From positions 1 through 58,608 of the forward strand of contig JASBUI010000028.1 in assembly GCA_030148005.1 (NCBI GenBank): a stretch of DNA of 58,608 nt, in the 5' to 3' direction. Origin of the DNA: Paracoccaceae bacterium. GTDB taxonomy: Bacteria; Pseudomonadota; Alphaproteobacteria; Rhodobacterales; Rhodobacteraceae. Shown here piece by piece: positions 26,818 to 35,609 of this stretch. Position numbers and translations under genes: made by a program. A model generated the notes under the pieces. That model ran no database searches. It was not told the origin of the DNA and saw only the letters and a program-made list of their open reading frames with translations. Within the stretch, counting starts at the first letter, position 1; the number at the start of each line of letters is the position of its first letter.

Positions 26818-28128
26818 ATGGAAAACATCTCTATCATCATTCTTTTCCTCTTTGTTCTCTTCACCCTTCTTGGCACCGGCGTCTGGGTCGGTCTGGCCCT
26901 GATGGGCGTTGCTTGGGTCGGGATGGAGCTTTTTACCTCGCGCCCTGTGGGCGATGTGATGCTGACCACGATCTGGTCGGCCTCTTCGTCCTGGACGCTG
27001 ACGGCCCTGCCGATGTTCGTCTGGATGGGCGAAATCCTTTACCGAACGCGCCTGTCCGAAGACATGTTTCGCGGCCTCTCGCCATGGATGGCGCGGCTGC
27101 CCGGGGGGCTGGTGCATACCAATATCGTTGGATGCACGGTTTTCGCAGCAGTTTCAGGCTCTTCCGCCGCGACGCTTACCACTGTGGGCAAAATGTCGAT
27201 CCCCGAGCTGCGCAAGCGTAACTACCCCGAAAAGATGGTCATCGGCACGCTGGCCGGGGCGGCAACGCTTGGGTTGATGATCCCGCCTTCGCTGACGCTG
27301 ATCGTCTATGGCGTCACGATCAACGAATCCATCACCAAGCTTTTCTTTGCCGGCATCCTTCCCGGTCTGGCACTTGCGGTCATGTTCATGGGCTATGTCG
27401 CGATCTACGCGCGCATCGCCAAGGACTGGCACCCCGATGCAGAGCCGCCGATGACCTTTGGTGAGAAACTTCGCAATTCGCGGTTCCTCTTGCCGGTGAT
27501 CTGTTTGATCCTGCTTGTCATCGGCTCGATGTACCTTGGCTTTGCCACCGCGACAGAGGCGGCGGCCTTTGGCGTTATCGGATCGCTTTTGCTTGCCGCA
27601 GGTCAGGGATCGCTGAACTGGAGCACCTTCAGCCAAAGCCTTATGGGCGCCACGCGCACCTCTGCGATGATTGCCCTGATCCTTGCTGGCGCCGCCTTTC
27701 TGTCGCTCTCTATGGGCTTTACCGGCCTGCCCCGTGGTCTGGCCGATCTTATCGCCGCGTGGGAGCTTTCAAGGTTCGAACTTTTGATGGTCCTTCTGGC
27801 CTTCTACATCGTCTTGGGATGCTTTCTGGATGGGATCTCATCTGTGGTCCTGACCATGGCGGTTGTCGAACCGATGGTGCGCGAGGCCGGAATTGACCTT
27901 ATCTGGTTCGGCATCTTCATCGTGGTCGTCGTGGAAATGGCCCAGATCACGCCGCCGATCGGCTTCAACCTGTTCGTTCTGCAAGGCATGACCGAACATG
28001 AGATGAGCTTTATCGCGCGGGCCGCAATTCCGATGTTCCTGATCATGGTTCTGATGGTTTTTGTCCTAATCGCCTTTCCCGAACTTGCGACCTGGCTGCC
28101 CGACAATATGCGCGGCAGGCCGGGCTAA
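26818..28128 (+). CDS. dctM: TRAP transporter large permease (DctM)
   Basis: A 436-residue polytopic membrane protein of the DctM family: GAATLGLMIPPSLTLIVYGV, LGCFLDGISSVVLTMAVV and MAQITPPIGFNLF are the usual conserved loops. It converges on the HisD-like gene, 8 bases away tail to tail. Confidence 0.9.
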   Translation: MENISIIILFLFVLFTLLGTGVWVGLALMGVAWVGMELFTSRPVGDVMLTTIWSASSSWTLTALPMFVWMGEILYRTRLSEDMFRGLSPWMARLPGGLVHTNIVGCTVFAAVSGSSAATLTTVGKMSIPELRKRNYPEKMVIGTLAGAATLGLMIPPSLTLIVYGVTINESITKLFFAGILPGLALAVMFMGYVAIYARIAKDWHPDAEPPMTFGEKLRNSRFLLPVICLILLVIGSMYLGFATATEAAAFGVIGSLLLAAGQGSLNWSTFSQSLMGATRTSAMIALILAGAAFLSLSMGFTGLPRGLADLIAAWELSRFELLMVLLAFYIVLGCFLDGISSVVLTMAVVEPMVREAGIDLIWFGIFIVVVVEMAQITPPIGFNLFVLQGMTEHEMSFIARAAIPMFLIMVLMVFVLIAFPELATWLPDNMRGRPG

Positions 28129-28136
28129 CCTTGCGT

Positions 28137-29444
28137 TCAGCCCTCTGCCGTCAGGTCAAAAACCTCGTCCGGGAAGTACTTTTGCAGGCGGATATCGGCG
28201 GTGCGGGCGTGCCCTTCCATGCCTTCAAGGCGCGCGATGCGGGCAGTCACCTCGGCCACCGGGCGCGCGCCTTCGCGTGTGGCGCGCTGCCATGTGACGA
28301 TCTTCAAGTACTTGTGGACACTAAGGCCACCGGTATAGCTTGCCGCGCCCGAGGTTGGCAGCACATGATTGGTGCCCGAGGCTTTGTCGCCAAAGGCCAC
28401 GGTCGTTTCCTCACCCAGAAACAACGATCCATAGCAGCTAAGCCTGCCCAGCCACCAATTCAGATCATCGGCCTGAACGGTCAGATGCTCGGGCGCGTAA
28501 TCGTCTGATGTGGCTGCCATTTCTTCGCGGTCCGCGCAGAGGATAACCTCGGCATAGTCGCGCCACGCAGCGGCGGCGCTGTCGCGGTTGACCGCAGGCA
28601 GATCGGCAATCAGATTCGGCACAAGTCGCATCACCGCCTCGGCAAGCGCCCGGTCATCGGTGACAAGCCAGACCGGCGAGTTATAGCCATGCTCTGCCTG
28701 CCCAACCAGATCAGCGGCAACCATCACCGGATCGGCGGTTTTATCGGCAAGTACAAGGCTGTCGGTGGGGCCTGCGATCATGTCGATCCCCACACGGCCG
28801 AAAAGCATCCGCTTGGCTTCGGCGACGAACTGATTGCCCGGACCGACAAGGATATTGGCCTTGGGCAGCCCAAAAAGCCCATAGGTCATCGCGGCCACGC
28901 CCTGAACGCCGCCCATCGCAAGGATCCTGTCAGCGCCGCAAAGATGCGCAGCATAGATGATCGCCGGCGCGATGCCGACACCGGGCCGGGGCGGCGAGCA
29001 GGCTACGATGTTTTTGCATCCGGCGACCTTGGCCGTGGTCACCGTCATAATAGCGCTGGCGATATGACTATAGCGCCCACCGGGCACGTAACAGCCCGCG
29101 GCGTTCACCGGGATCGCCCTTTGGCCCGCGACAAAGCCCGGAACAATCTCGACCTCGAAATCCTTGATCGTGCCGCGCTGCGCCTCGGCAAAGCGCCGCA
29201 CGTTGGCGTGCGAAAACTGGATGTCTTGCTTCAGCCGTTCGGGAACAAGGGCCGACGCGGCCTTGATCGTTTTGGGCGACAGGATGATCTCTCCGTCGTA
29301 TTGGTCGAACTTCTTGGCATAGGCCAGCGCCGCCGCATCGCCCCCATCCGCGATATCATCAAGAATTTCGCGCACGATCTTCTTTGTTTCAGAGGTATCG
29401 CTCTTGGCTGTCAGGGTGGCTTTCTTCAGGTATTCACGGGTCAT
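28137..29444 (-). CDS. Histidinol-dehydrogenase-family enzyme, probably a catabolic sulfopropanediol dehydrogenase-like paralogue
   Basis: A 435-residue HisD-family dehydrogenase. The zinc and catalytic residues of HisD are all present: Gln249 and His252 (VGQAEHGYNSP), Glu319-His320 (APEHL), Asp353 (GDKASGTNH) and His412 (EGMEGHA). The HisD family oxidises a primary alcohol to the carboxylate in two NAD steps. The gene is next to a TRAP transporter, a DadA-like flavoenzyme and a LacI repressor, not other his genes. The surrounding sequence resembles HpsN, which oxidises 2,3-dihydroxypropane-1-sulfonate in Ruegeria. The paralogue is therefore likely catabolic; the exact substrate is inferred. 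Confidence 0.75.
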   Translation of the reverse strand: MTREYLKKATLTAKSDTSETKKIVREILDDIADGGDAAALAYAKKFDQYDGEIILSPKTIKAASALVPERLKQDIQFSHANVRRFAEAQRGTIKDFEVEIVPGFVAGQRAIPVNAAGCYVPGGRYSHIASAIMTVTTAKVAGCKNIVACSPPRPGVGIAPAIIYAAHLCGADRILAMGGVQGVAAMTYGLFGLPKANILVGPGNQFVAEAKRMLFGRVGIDMIAGPTDSLVLADKTADPVMVAADLVGQAEHGYNSPVWLVTDDRALAEAVMRLVPNLIADLPAVNRDSAAAAWRDYAEVILCADREEMAATSDDYAPEHLTVQADDLNWWLGRLSCYGSLFLGEETTVAFGDKASGTNHVLPTSGAASYTGGLSVHKYLKIVTWQRATREGARPVAEVTARIARLEGMEGHARTADIRLQKYFPDEVFDLTAEG

Positions 29445-29480
29445 AAGCAGCCGCCAACATAAGGATACGGAACGCGGTCC

Positions 29481-29496
29481 ATGTAAGCGCTTACAT
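29481..29496. promoter_or_regulatory. LacI-type operator 1
   Basis: ATGTAAGCGCTTACAT is a perfect 16-bp palindrome with the central CG typical of LacI-family sites. It lies 37 bases upstream of the hisD-like start and 104 upstream of the lacI start, between the two divergent genes. Confidence 0.8.
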
Positions 29497-29503
29497 AGCC
29501 ACC

Positions 29504-29519
29504 TTGCAAGCGCTTACAT
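29504..29519. promoter_or_regulatory. LacI-type operator 2
   Basis: TTGCAAGCGCTTACAT shares 14 of 16 bases with operator 1. The two centres are 23 bp apart, so bound dimers would be close to the same face of the helix. Confidence 0.75.
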
Positions 29520-29599
29520 CAACCCGTCAGAACCCTCTGTTAAATTCTCGCGGCGGCGTGTATTTTTCGCCCCTCAGGGGCAACAACCGAAGACAGCGG

Positions 29600-30661
29600 A
29601 TGGACAAAAGCACCAACTCAGGCCCCAGAACCCGAAGCGGAACCACCTCTCCGAAGCTAGAGGATGTCGCCGCCCGCGCAGGCGTGTCGACCGCAACGGT
29701 TTCTCGCTGCCTAAGCGACCCAGCCAAACTGTCAGAAGCAACCAGGGCCAAGGTTATGGCCGCTGTTGAGGCGCTGGGATACGCCCCCAACTTCGGCGCA
29801 CAGGCACTGGCAGCAAAACGCACGAACACTTTCGGCGCGATTATCCCAACGATGGAAAACGCGATCTTTGCGCGGGGCCTGCAGGCCTTTCAGGAAGAGC
29901 TTCACCGCAACGGCGTGACCCTTTTGGTGGCCAGCTCAAACTATGATGCCGATCTGGAGGAAGAGCAGATCCGCGGCCTTGTCGCGCGCGGGGCAGATGC
30001 GCTTTTACTGATCGGGCATGATCGCTCGCCGCGGATCTATGACTTTCTTGACGCACGGCAGGTGCCTTACGTCGTGGCTTGGACCTATGACACCAATCAG
30101 GCGCGGGTCTCTATCGGCTTTGATAACCGCAAGGCAATGGCGGCACTGGCCGAGCGGGTCATCGAAAACGGTCACCGCTCAATTGCGCTGATCACAGCGC
30201 CGCGCAAAGACAACGACCGCGCGCGCAAGCGGGCAGAAGGCATCACCGACGCTATGGCCTTGCATGGGCTGGACCCAAAGGCTTTGCGCATCCTCGAGAC
30301 GCCCTATTCGATATCGAACGGCGCCCAGGCCTTTGAGGCGCTCATGCAATCGCAGCCAAGGCCAACCGCCATCCTGTGCGGCAATGACGTTCTGGCCGCC
30401 GGCGCCTTGGTGCAAGCGCGCAAGATGGGTCTAGATGTCCCCGGGGACGTCTCAATCACCGGCTTTGATGACATCGAGATTGCCCAGATCGTAACCCCGG
30501 CCCTTACAACGGTTCACGTACCGCACAACGACATGGGAAAAGGCGCGGCGCGGCTTCTCTTTGCTTTGCGCAATGAACAGACCCCGGCCGCGAGCATCGA
30601 ACTTGAAGCGCATATTGTCACCCGCGCCTCCCTTGGCCCTGCCCCGGGCGGCGATCAGTAA
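29600..30661 (+). CDS. LacI-family transcriptional regulator
   Basis: A 353-residue regulator from ATG 29600; the upstream in-frame stretch covers the operators and has no family similarity. The LacI HTH and hinge (LEDVAARAGVSTATVSRCLSDP, then ALGYAPNFGAQALAAKRT) precede a periplasmic-binding-like ligand domain ending with the conserved SITGFDDIEIAQIVTPALTTV. With two operators in the gap to the hisD-like gene, it probably represses that gene and itself, and possibly the TRAP/DadA operon. The hinge has ALAAKR where many members have SLR/AR residues. Confidence 0.9.
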   Translation: MDKSTNSGPRTRSGTTSPKLEDVAARAGVSTATVSRCLSDPAKLSEATRAKVMAAVEALGYAPNFGAQALAAKRTNTFGAIIPTMENAIFARGLQAFQEELHRNGVTLLVASSNYDADLEEEQIRGLVARGADALLLIGHDRSPRIYDFLDARQVPYVVAWTYDTNQARVSIGFDNRKAMAALAERVIENGHRSIALITAPRKDNDRARKRAEGITDAMALHGLDPKALRILETPYSISNGAQAFEALMQSQPRPTAILCGNDVLAAGALVQARKMGLDVPGDVSITGFDDIEIAQIVTPALTTVHVPHNDMGKGAARLLFALRNEQTPAASIELEAHIVTRASLGPAPGGDQ

Positions 30662-30706
30662 AAGCAGAAGGAAGGGAAATTCGGTGGGAAAGGCCCTTTC
30701 AAGTGG

Positions 30707-31300
30707 TCACTCTTCCATAAGTTTCTGCGTCATCCAGGCGGCGGTTTCTGCGGACTGGTCCGCGCTGAGGCCCAAGTAGTCCTGCCAATAAAGAAACCCC
30801 ATCGGAGAGGTCAGCAGCAGCATCGCGCGCAGAATGTGCTGGGCTTCGTCCTTGGGGGTATTCTCAAGCTGGGAGCTTAGCACGCTGCTGAGAAGGTTCA
30901 GCGGGTCCTCTACAGGGGGGCGAATAGCCTCGTCCTTTGGGGCGGTCAGATTCCAGCGTAACACAGCCTCATTCTCGGACATGAAGCCATAGAGCGCGGG
31001 AAAAAACGCGATCAGCTCCTCAAGGTTGGTTGGCGGCGCTTTGCGTGTCGATTGCTTGTAAAGCTCCTCTCCCAGAGCGGTGAACAGTTTCTTCTTGGTG
31101 GCAAAGTGGCGGTACAAAGTTGGCTCGGAAACGCCGGCATGCGCGGCGACTGCGGCCATTGTCACATCCGTCGGATGCGTGGTTTCAATCAACTCGCTCA
31201 GGGCTGTGATTATCCGGGTTTTAGTTAGGGCCAACTGCTGCGCGCGAAGCGGCATTTTAGGTCTTTTTTGAGTTTTTTTATTGGTCTGCTCGGCGGACAT
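30707..31300 (-). CDS. TetR-family transcriptional regulator
   Basis: A 197-residue repressor. The N-terminal TetR HTH (VTMAAVAAHAGVSEPTLYRHFATKKKLF, read in two parts) is followed by a helical ligand domain. A Lys/Thr/Gln-rich extension precedes the HTH. It is divergent from an SRPBCC-fold gene, with a palindromic operator between, so it likely controls that gene and itself. The ligand is unknown. Confidence 0.88.
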   Translation of the reverse strand: MSAEQTNKKTQKRPKMPLRAQQLALTKTRIITALSELIETTHPTDVTMAAVAAHAGVSEPTLYRHFATKKKLFTALGEELYKQSTRKAPPTNLEELIAFFPALYGFMSENEAVLRWNLTAPKDEAIRPPVEDPLNLLSSVLSSQLENTPKDEAQHILRAMLLLTSPMGFLYWQDYLGLSADQSAETAAWMTQKLMEE

Positions 31301-31315
31301 AGATTCTCCTTGACG

Positions 31316-31341
31316 ATAGTACTACTATAGCGACTATAGTA
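31316..31341. promoter_or_regulatory. Overlapping palindromes, TetR operator candidate and promoter
   Basis: TACTATAG-CGA-CTATAGTA (31323-31341) is a perfect inverted repeat with 8-bp arms. It overlaps a second one, ATAGTA-C-TACTAT (31316-31328). TTGACG (31310-31315) with TATAGT (31335-31340) could be a plus-strand promoter, though the 19-base spacer is long. A repressor bound here would cover it. Confidence 0.7.
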
Positions 31342-31369
31342 TCCCTATCATTATATTGAGGGACCGAAG

Positions 31370-31852
31370 ATGACAACGCCTTTGAAAGAAGTGTTGAATA
31401 TCGACTGCCATCCATCACTTGCCTTCGATTTGATGGCTGACATCAGACATGAAACGAGTTGGAACGAAGGGGCTTCGAGCTGTGAGATGCTGACCGAGGG
31501 TCCAGTTGGAAAGGGATCGCGTTTTGTGAGCGTTCACAGGGGTCAGGAAATGAATTCGACTATAACGACCTATGAAAGACCCGAACGGCTCAAGTTTGCA
31601 ATCACAAGCAAATCCATGGACGTCGACGGAACTTTCCACTTTTCAGAAAGCGGCGGCGGCACCCGGCTGGACATCCAGTTTGAAGCGCAGCCGAAAGGCT
31701 TTATGAAAGTGCTTTTCCCGTTTCTCAAACCGGTTATCCGGCGCGACCTTGTCAAACAGCATCTCAGGTTCGCGGACTACTGCAAGGCGCAAGGCTCATC
31801 GTCACCCCAAGCGGCTAGCGGGCCCGATTTGGGGCTGTCTGCGGGGCAATAA
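31370..31852 (+). CDS. SRPBCC-family (START/polyketide-cyclase fold) protein
   Basis: A 160-residue protein with the SRPBCC layout: a hydrophobic-ligand cup starting with LNIDCHPSLAFDLMADIRHETSWN, a middle TYERPERLKFAITS and a final helix QPKGFMKVLFPFLKPVIRR. GAGGGAC supports ATG 31370. These proteins bind hydrophobic small molecules or act on them. Control by the divergent TetR protein suggests an inducible response to such a compound. Confidence 0.75.
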   Translation: MTTPLKEVLNIDCHPSLAFDLMADIRHETSWNEGASSCEMLTEGPVGKGSRFVSVHRGQEMNSTITTYERPERLKFAITSKSMDVDGTFHFSESGGGTRLDIQFEAQPKGFMKVLFPFLKPVIRRDLVKQHLRFADYCKAQGSSSPQAASGPDLGLSAGQ

Positions 31853-31877
31853 GAAGTTGCGGGATGAGTGAACGGTG

Positions 31878-31901
31878 GCCTGAACCCTGATGGTTCAAGG
31901 C
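31878..31901. terminator. Weak hairpin between SRPBCC gene and tRNA-Ser
   Basis: GCCTGAACC pairs with GGTTCA-A-GGC (one bulge) around CTGAT. It lies 26 bases after the SRPBCC stop and 36 bases downstream of the tRNA on the other strand. There is no U-tract on either strand, so a terminator role is uncertain. Confidence 0.35.
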
Positions 31902-31936
31902 GCCCTGCCCCAAAACAACGAATTGCAAGTAGGTGG

Positions 31937-32026
31937 TGGCGGAGAGACAGGGATTCGAACCCTGGAGACGGTTTCCCGCCTACACACTTTCCAGGCGTGC
32001 GCCTTCGACCACTCGGCCACCTCTCC
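31937..32026 (-). tRNA. tRNA-Ser (anticodon GGA)
   Basis: The minus strand folds as a class II tRNA: acceptor GGAGAGG/TCTCTCC with discriminator G, D-arm GGCCGAGTGGTCGAAGGC, anticodon arm GCCTGGAAAG with GGA, a long variable arm (GGCGGGAAACCGTC), and T-arm AGGGTTCGAATCCCT. The CCA end is encoded. It reads UCC and UCU codons. Length is 90 bases. Confidence 0.95.
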
Positions 32027-32115
32027 GTTCGGGGCGGTTTAGCCAATTCCGGCGGGTATTGGCAAGGGCAATTCCCAACCCTTTCAAAGGTTACCGAAAA
32101 TGGCGCCTCAGCGGA

Positions 32116-34527
32116 TCAGCCGGTGTCCTTGGTGCCGGGCGTCTGGGCGGCCTCACCCGGCTTGCCTTCGTCGCTGCCGCTCTCTTTTGACGGACCGATC
32201 TGTTGATCCTGATCCTGCACCGGCGCGCCCTGAGGGCGAAGCGCCTCTGGGTTGCGCAGCCAGATGTCACGCTGGGCAAAGGGAATATCGATACCCTCGG
32301 CACCAAAGCGCTTTGCGATCTCGTGGTTCAGCTCAGAGGTGACGACAAGCTTCCAGTTGACGTCGCGAATGATGGCGCGGATCTCAAAGTTAAGGGAATC
32401 CGCCCCAAAGGCGACAAACAGGATGCCCGGCGGCGGGTTCAGAACCACCATCGGATGCGCCTCGGCAATCTCGCGCAGGATCTTTTCGACCAGACGCGTA
32501 TCCGTCCCATAAGCGACCCCAACGGGCAGGATCACCCGCCCCACAAGGTTTCCGCGTGTCCAGTTGGTCACAACACCCGACACAAGATCGGCGTTGGGCA
32601 CGATCACGTCGGTGCGGTCAAAGGTTTCAATCCGGGTCGAGCGCACAGAGATGTCGCGCACGTACCCCATTTGCCCGCCGACCTCGATCATGTCGCCCTG
32701 ACTGATCGGTCTTTCAATCAGCAGGATGATCCCCGAGACAAAGTTTGAAACGATGTTCTGAAGGCCAAAACCGATACCGACCGACAGGGCACCAGCCACG
32801 ATGGCAAGTGACGACAGGTTGATCCCCGCCGCCGTGACCGCAAGGATGGCGGCAAGGAAAACACCGACGTAACCGATGCCCGACACAATCGCCGTCTGGC
32901 CGCCGGTATCAATGCGCGTCTTGGGCAGAACCGTGCTTTTCAGCGCGCCCTGCACAAGGCGGGTGATCAGGTAACCGATCACGAACACGATGGTGAGCGT
33001 CAGGAAGTTGCCGGGCGAGATTGTCGTCTCGCCAACCGTGACACCGCCTTTGAACCTCGTCCAAAGCTCTGTCAGATCGGTAACACTCGCCCCCCAGACA
33101 AGCGCAAGAAGCGGCAACATGGCGATGGTGACAAGAAAGCCCAGAAGGACCGGGACCAAAGCCTCGCTTCCATCATCTTCGCGTCCTGTCAGTACCGCAT
33201 AGCTGTCGCGGATCGCCCCCTGCAGAAGCGTCAATGCCCCCACAACGCCCAGCGTCAGAATTGATGGATAGATGATCGCCTCGGCCGCCGCGCTATAGCC
33301 GATCGCCGCAAGGACCGGCCCCAGGACGCCAATCACGATGGCCGCGCGTCCCAGCACCGAAATAAGCTTAGTCCGGTAAAGACCTTCGGCCGAGGTGCTG
33401 TCTTCGGCAGGCGCGTGCTGGCGCAGCATCTGGCCAAGACGAAAGAGGATCAGACCGGCGACAACGAACAGCGGGAAGTTGATGACCGCGCGTGCATCGA
33501 CCGGGTATTTGTCAAACTCGGCAAGCCCGCGCGAGATTTGATCGACGCCAAAGATGATGCCAAGGACCGTGGCATAGAACCGACCCTCGGCGCGCCGTTC
33601 AGACGACAGGTTCAAGGGGGTTTCGATCCCCCGAAAGCGCGGGAATATCCGCCCGCCAAGCCAGCGCGAAATGAAGATCGAAAAACCGACCGCGGGAAGG
33701 ATGCCCAGCAAAAGCTCACCGCGCGGCCCATAAAGCCCCGAGACGGCCACCGCTTCGACCATCGCATAGACGCCCGCGACCGGCAAAAGGACCTGACCAA
33801 GCGATACGATGAAACTGACAAGCCCGGCGCTTGCCTTGGTGTTTCTGGCACCGATGTAGGCCGCGAGCCGCTCGATCCAGAACCGGGCCCGGAACATCAG
33901 CACAAGCGCAAGGGATACAAGGAACAAGCTGACAGGAAGGTTTTCGCGTGCAACGGTCAGCCGGACCTCGTTTGTCGTAGCCCCGACAACGCCGCTGAGC
34001 ATTGAATCAAGACTGTCCACAAGCTCAAAGAAAGCGCCCGCCCATAGCGCCGGGTTCAATGGCGAGGGACCAAGGTTCATCAGTTTGTCGGCCTGCCGCG
34101 TGCGGATAAGCGCGTCGATCTCATTGACGATCCCGTTGGCGCGGCTGAACGCCTCTTCCGCCTTGCGCCTTGGCGCTTCAAGCTGGGCCAGCTGGTCGTT
34201 CAACTCGGCCCTGCGTTTGGCAATCTCCGGAGCCTCTGCGGTGCCGTCGGCGGGCACCGGGCCAAGGGCCGTTATCTGGGTCTTGAGCGTTTCAATGCGC
34301 GTCTGGTTCGTTGTCTGAGCGGCCTGAAACTGGGCGCGCCAGTTCACAACCTCGGCCCGCAGCGACTTGAAAGCCTCGTCAGAGGCCCGCTGCGACTGCA
34401 CCGCGTCTTCCGCCCGCACGGCCACGGCCTCCCAAGCGGTGTAGTCAACCGGCTTGGATGCATCCTGAGCCAGACCGGCCCCCGCAAAGAGGACCAGCAG
34501 CAGCGTTGCAAGAAGACGCCCGATCAT
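32116..34527 (-). CDS. Large MscS-type mechanosensitive channel with DUF3772 N-terminal domain
   Basis: An 803-residue inner-membrane protein. A signal peptide (about 20 residues, ending GAGLAQ) is followed by a coiled, charged periplasmic domain (residues about 25-170, DUF3772 type), about ten membrane helices, then the MscS pore and beta-domain (GLQNIVSNFVSGIILLIERP, VPNADLVSG) and the C-terminal cage. The last 40 residues are low complexity (Gln, Asp, Ser, Gly). Its start overlaps the cysK stop by 4 bases. It probably protects against hypo-osmotic shock. This is a second, unrelated-size MscS homologue in the window. Confidence 0.87.
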   Translation of the reverse strand: MIGRLLATLLLVLFAGAGLAQDASKPVDYTAWEAVAVRAEDAVQSQRASDEAFKSLRAEVVNWRAQFQAAQTTNQTRIETLKTQITALGPVPADGTAEAPEIAKRRAELNDQLAQLEAPRRKAEEAFSRANGIVNEIDALIRTRQADKLMNLGPSPLNPALWAGAFFELVDSLDSMLSGVVGATTNEVRLTVARENLPVSLFLVSLALVLMFRARFWIERLAAYIGARNTKASAGLVSFIVSLGQVLLPVAGVYAMVEAVAVSGLYGPRGELLLGILPAVGFSIFISRWLGGRIFPRFRGIETPLNLSSERRAEGRFYATVLGIIFGVDQISRGLAEFDKYPVDARAVINFPLFVVAGLILFRLGQMLRQHAPAEDSTSAEGLYRTKLISVLGRAAIVIGVLGPVLAAIGYSAAAEAIIYPSILTLGVVGALTLLQGAIRDSYAVLTGREDDGSEALVPVLLGFLVTIAMLPLLALVWGASVTDLTELWTRFKGGVTVGETTISPGNFLTLTIVFVIGYLITRLVQGALKSTVLPKTRIDTGGQTAIVSGIGYVGVFLAAILAVTAAGINLSSLAIVAGALSVGIGFGLQNIVSNFVSGIILLIERPISQGDMIEVGGQMGYVRDISVRSTRIETFDRTDVIVPNADLVSGVVTNWTRGNLVGRVILPVGVAYGTDTRLVEKILREIAEAHPMVVLNPPPGILFVAFGADSLNFEIRAIIRDVNWKLVVTSELNHEIAKRFGAEGIDIPFAQRDIWLRNPEALRPQGAPVQDQDQQIGPSKESGSDEGKPGEAAQTPGTKDTG

Positions 34528-35561
34528 TCTGCAAATACGCTTGGCATTGCCCGCGGCAACCCATCAAGCCAGTCCGGAACCGGAAGGCCCTTGGTGCGCA
34601 GGAATTCAGGATTGAAAAGCTTTGACTGATAGCGGTTACCGTAATCGCAAAGGACCGTCACGATCCTGTGGCCCGGCCCAAGCTCACGCGCAAGCCGGAT
34701 AGCGCCGGCCACGTTGATACCTGATGAGCCACCAAGACACAGGCCCTCGTTGCGCAGAAGATCAAAGATGATCGGCAAAGCCTCGGCATCGGGGATACGA
34801 AAGGCGTGATCCACCTTGAGCCCCTCAAGGTTCGCCGTGATCCGCCCCTGCCCGATCCCTTCTGTGATCGAGGAACCTTCCGAGGCAAGTTCACCCTTGG
34901 TGAAAAAGCTGTAAAGCGCGGCCCCTTCGGGGTCTGCAAGGCCGATGGCCACATCGTTGCTTTTGGCGCGAAGCCCCTCGGCAACCCCTGCCAGCGTCCC
35001 GCCAGAGCCGACCGCGCAGATGAAACCGTCAACCCGGCCCTCTGTCTGCTCCCAAATCTCAGGCCCGGTCGTTTCGATATGCGCCTGACGGTTGGCTACA
35101 TTGTCGAACTGGTTGGCCCAGATGACACCGTTCTCTTCGGTTTCCGCCAGCTTGGCGGCCAGCCGTTCAGAGTAACGGATATAGTTGTTTGGATCGCGGT
35201 AAGGTTTGGCCGGCACTTCCACAAGCGTGGCGCCCGCCAGCCGGATCATGTCCTTCTTTTCCTGGCTTTGCGTCTCGGGGATGACGATCACCGTCTTGAA
35301 CCCCATCGAGGCGCCGACAAGGGCCAGACCGATCCCTGTATTGCCCGCCGTACCCTCGACGATGGTGCCGCCGGGCTTTAGCTGGCCCTTGGCAATCGCA
35401 TCACGGATGATGAAAAGGGCCGCGCGGTCCTTTACCGATTGACCGGGGTTCAGAAACTCGGCCTTGCCCAAGATTTCGCATCCCGTGGCATCGCTTGCGG
35501 CGCGAAGGCGGATCAGAGGTGTGTGGCCGACGGCATCGGCAAGGTTGTTGTAGCTCTGCAT
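34524..35561 (-). CDS. cysK: Cysteine synthase (O-acetylserine sulfhydrylase)
   Basis: A 345-residue fold-type II PLP enzyme. The lysine is in GQSVKDRAA, the substrate loop is EGTAGNTGIGLA, and the phosphate-binding glycines are in AVGSGGTLAG. ATG 35561 is chosen because GGAG lies 6 bases upstream; ATG 35573 would add four residues. It makes cysteine from O-acetylserine and sulfide. Its place directly after trgA-trgB matches the Rhodobacter sphaeroides tellurite-resistance locus, in which trgAB and cysK were linked to resistance. Confidence 0.9.
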   Translation of the reverse strand: MQSYNNLADAVGHTPLIRLRAASDATGCEILGKAEFLNPGQSVKDRAALFIIRDAIAKGQLKPGGTIVEGTAGNTGIGLALVGASMGFKTVIVIPETQSQEKKDMIRLAGATLVEVPAKPYRDPNNYIRYSERLAAKLAETEENGVIWANQFDNVANRQAHIETTGPEIWEQTEGRVDGFICAVGSGGTLAGVAEGLRAKSNDVAIGLADPEGAALYSFFTKGELASEGSSITEGIGQGRITANLEGLKVDHAFRIPDAEALPIIFDLLRNEGLCLGGSSGINVAGAIRLARELGPGHRIVTVLCDYGNRYQSKLFNPEFLRTKGLPVPDWLDGLPRAMPSVFAE

Positions 35562-35609
35562 CGCGCTCTCCATTACGTCGCCTCTAACTAGGCAGAGGCC
35601 GCACGGAAC

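Noticed and set aside
28137..29444. Biosynthetic hisD
   Set aside because: No other histidine-biosynthesis gene is near, and the TRAP, DadA and LacI context is catabolic, so the family name is kept without the hisD symbol.
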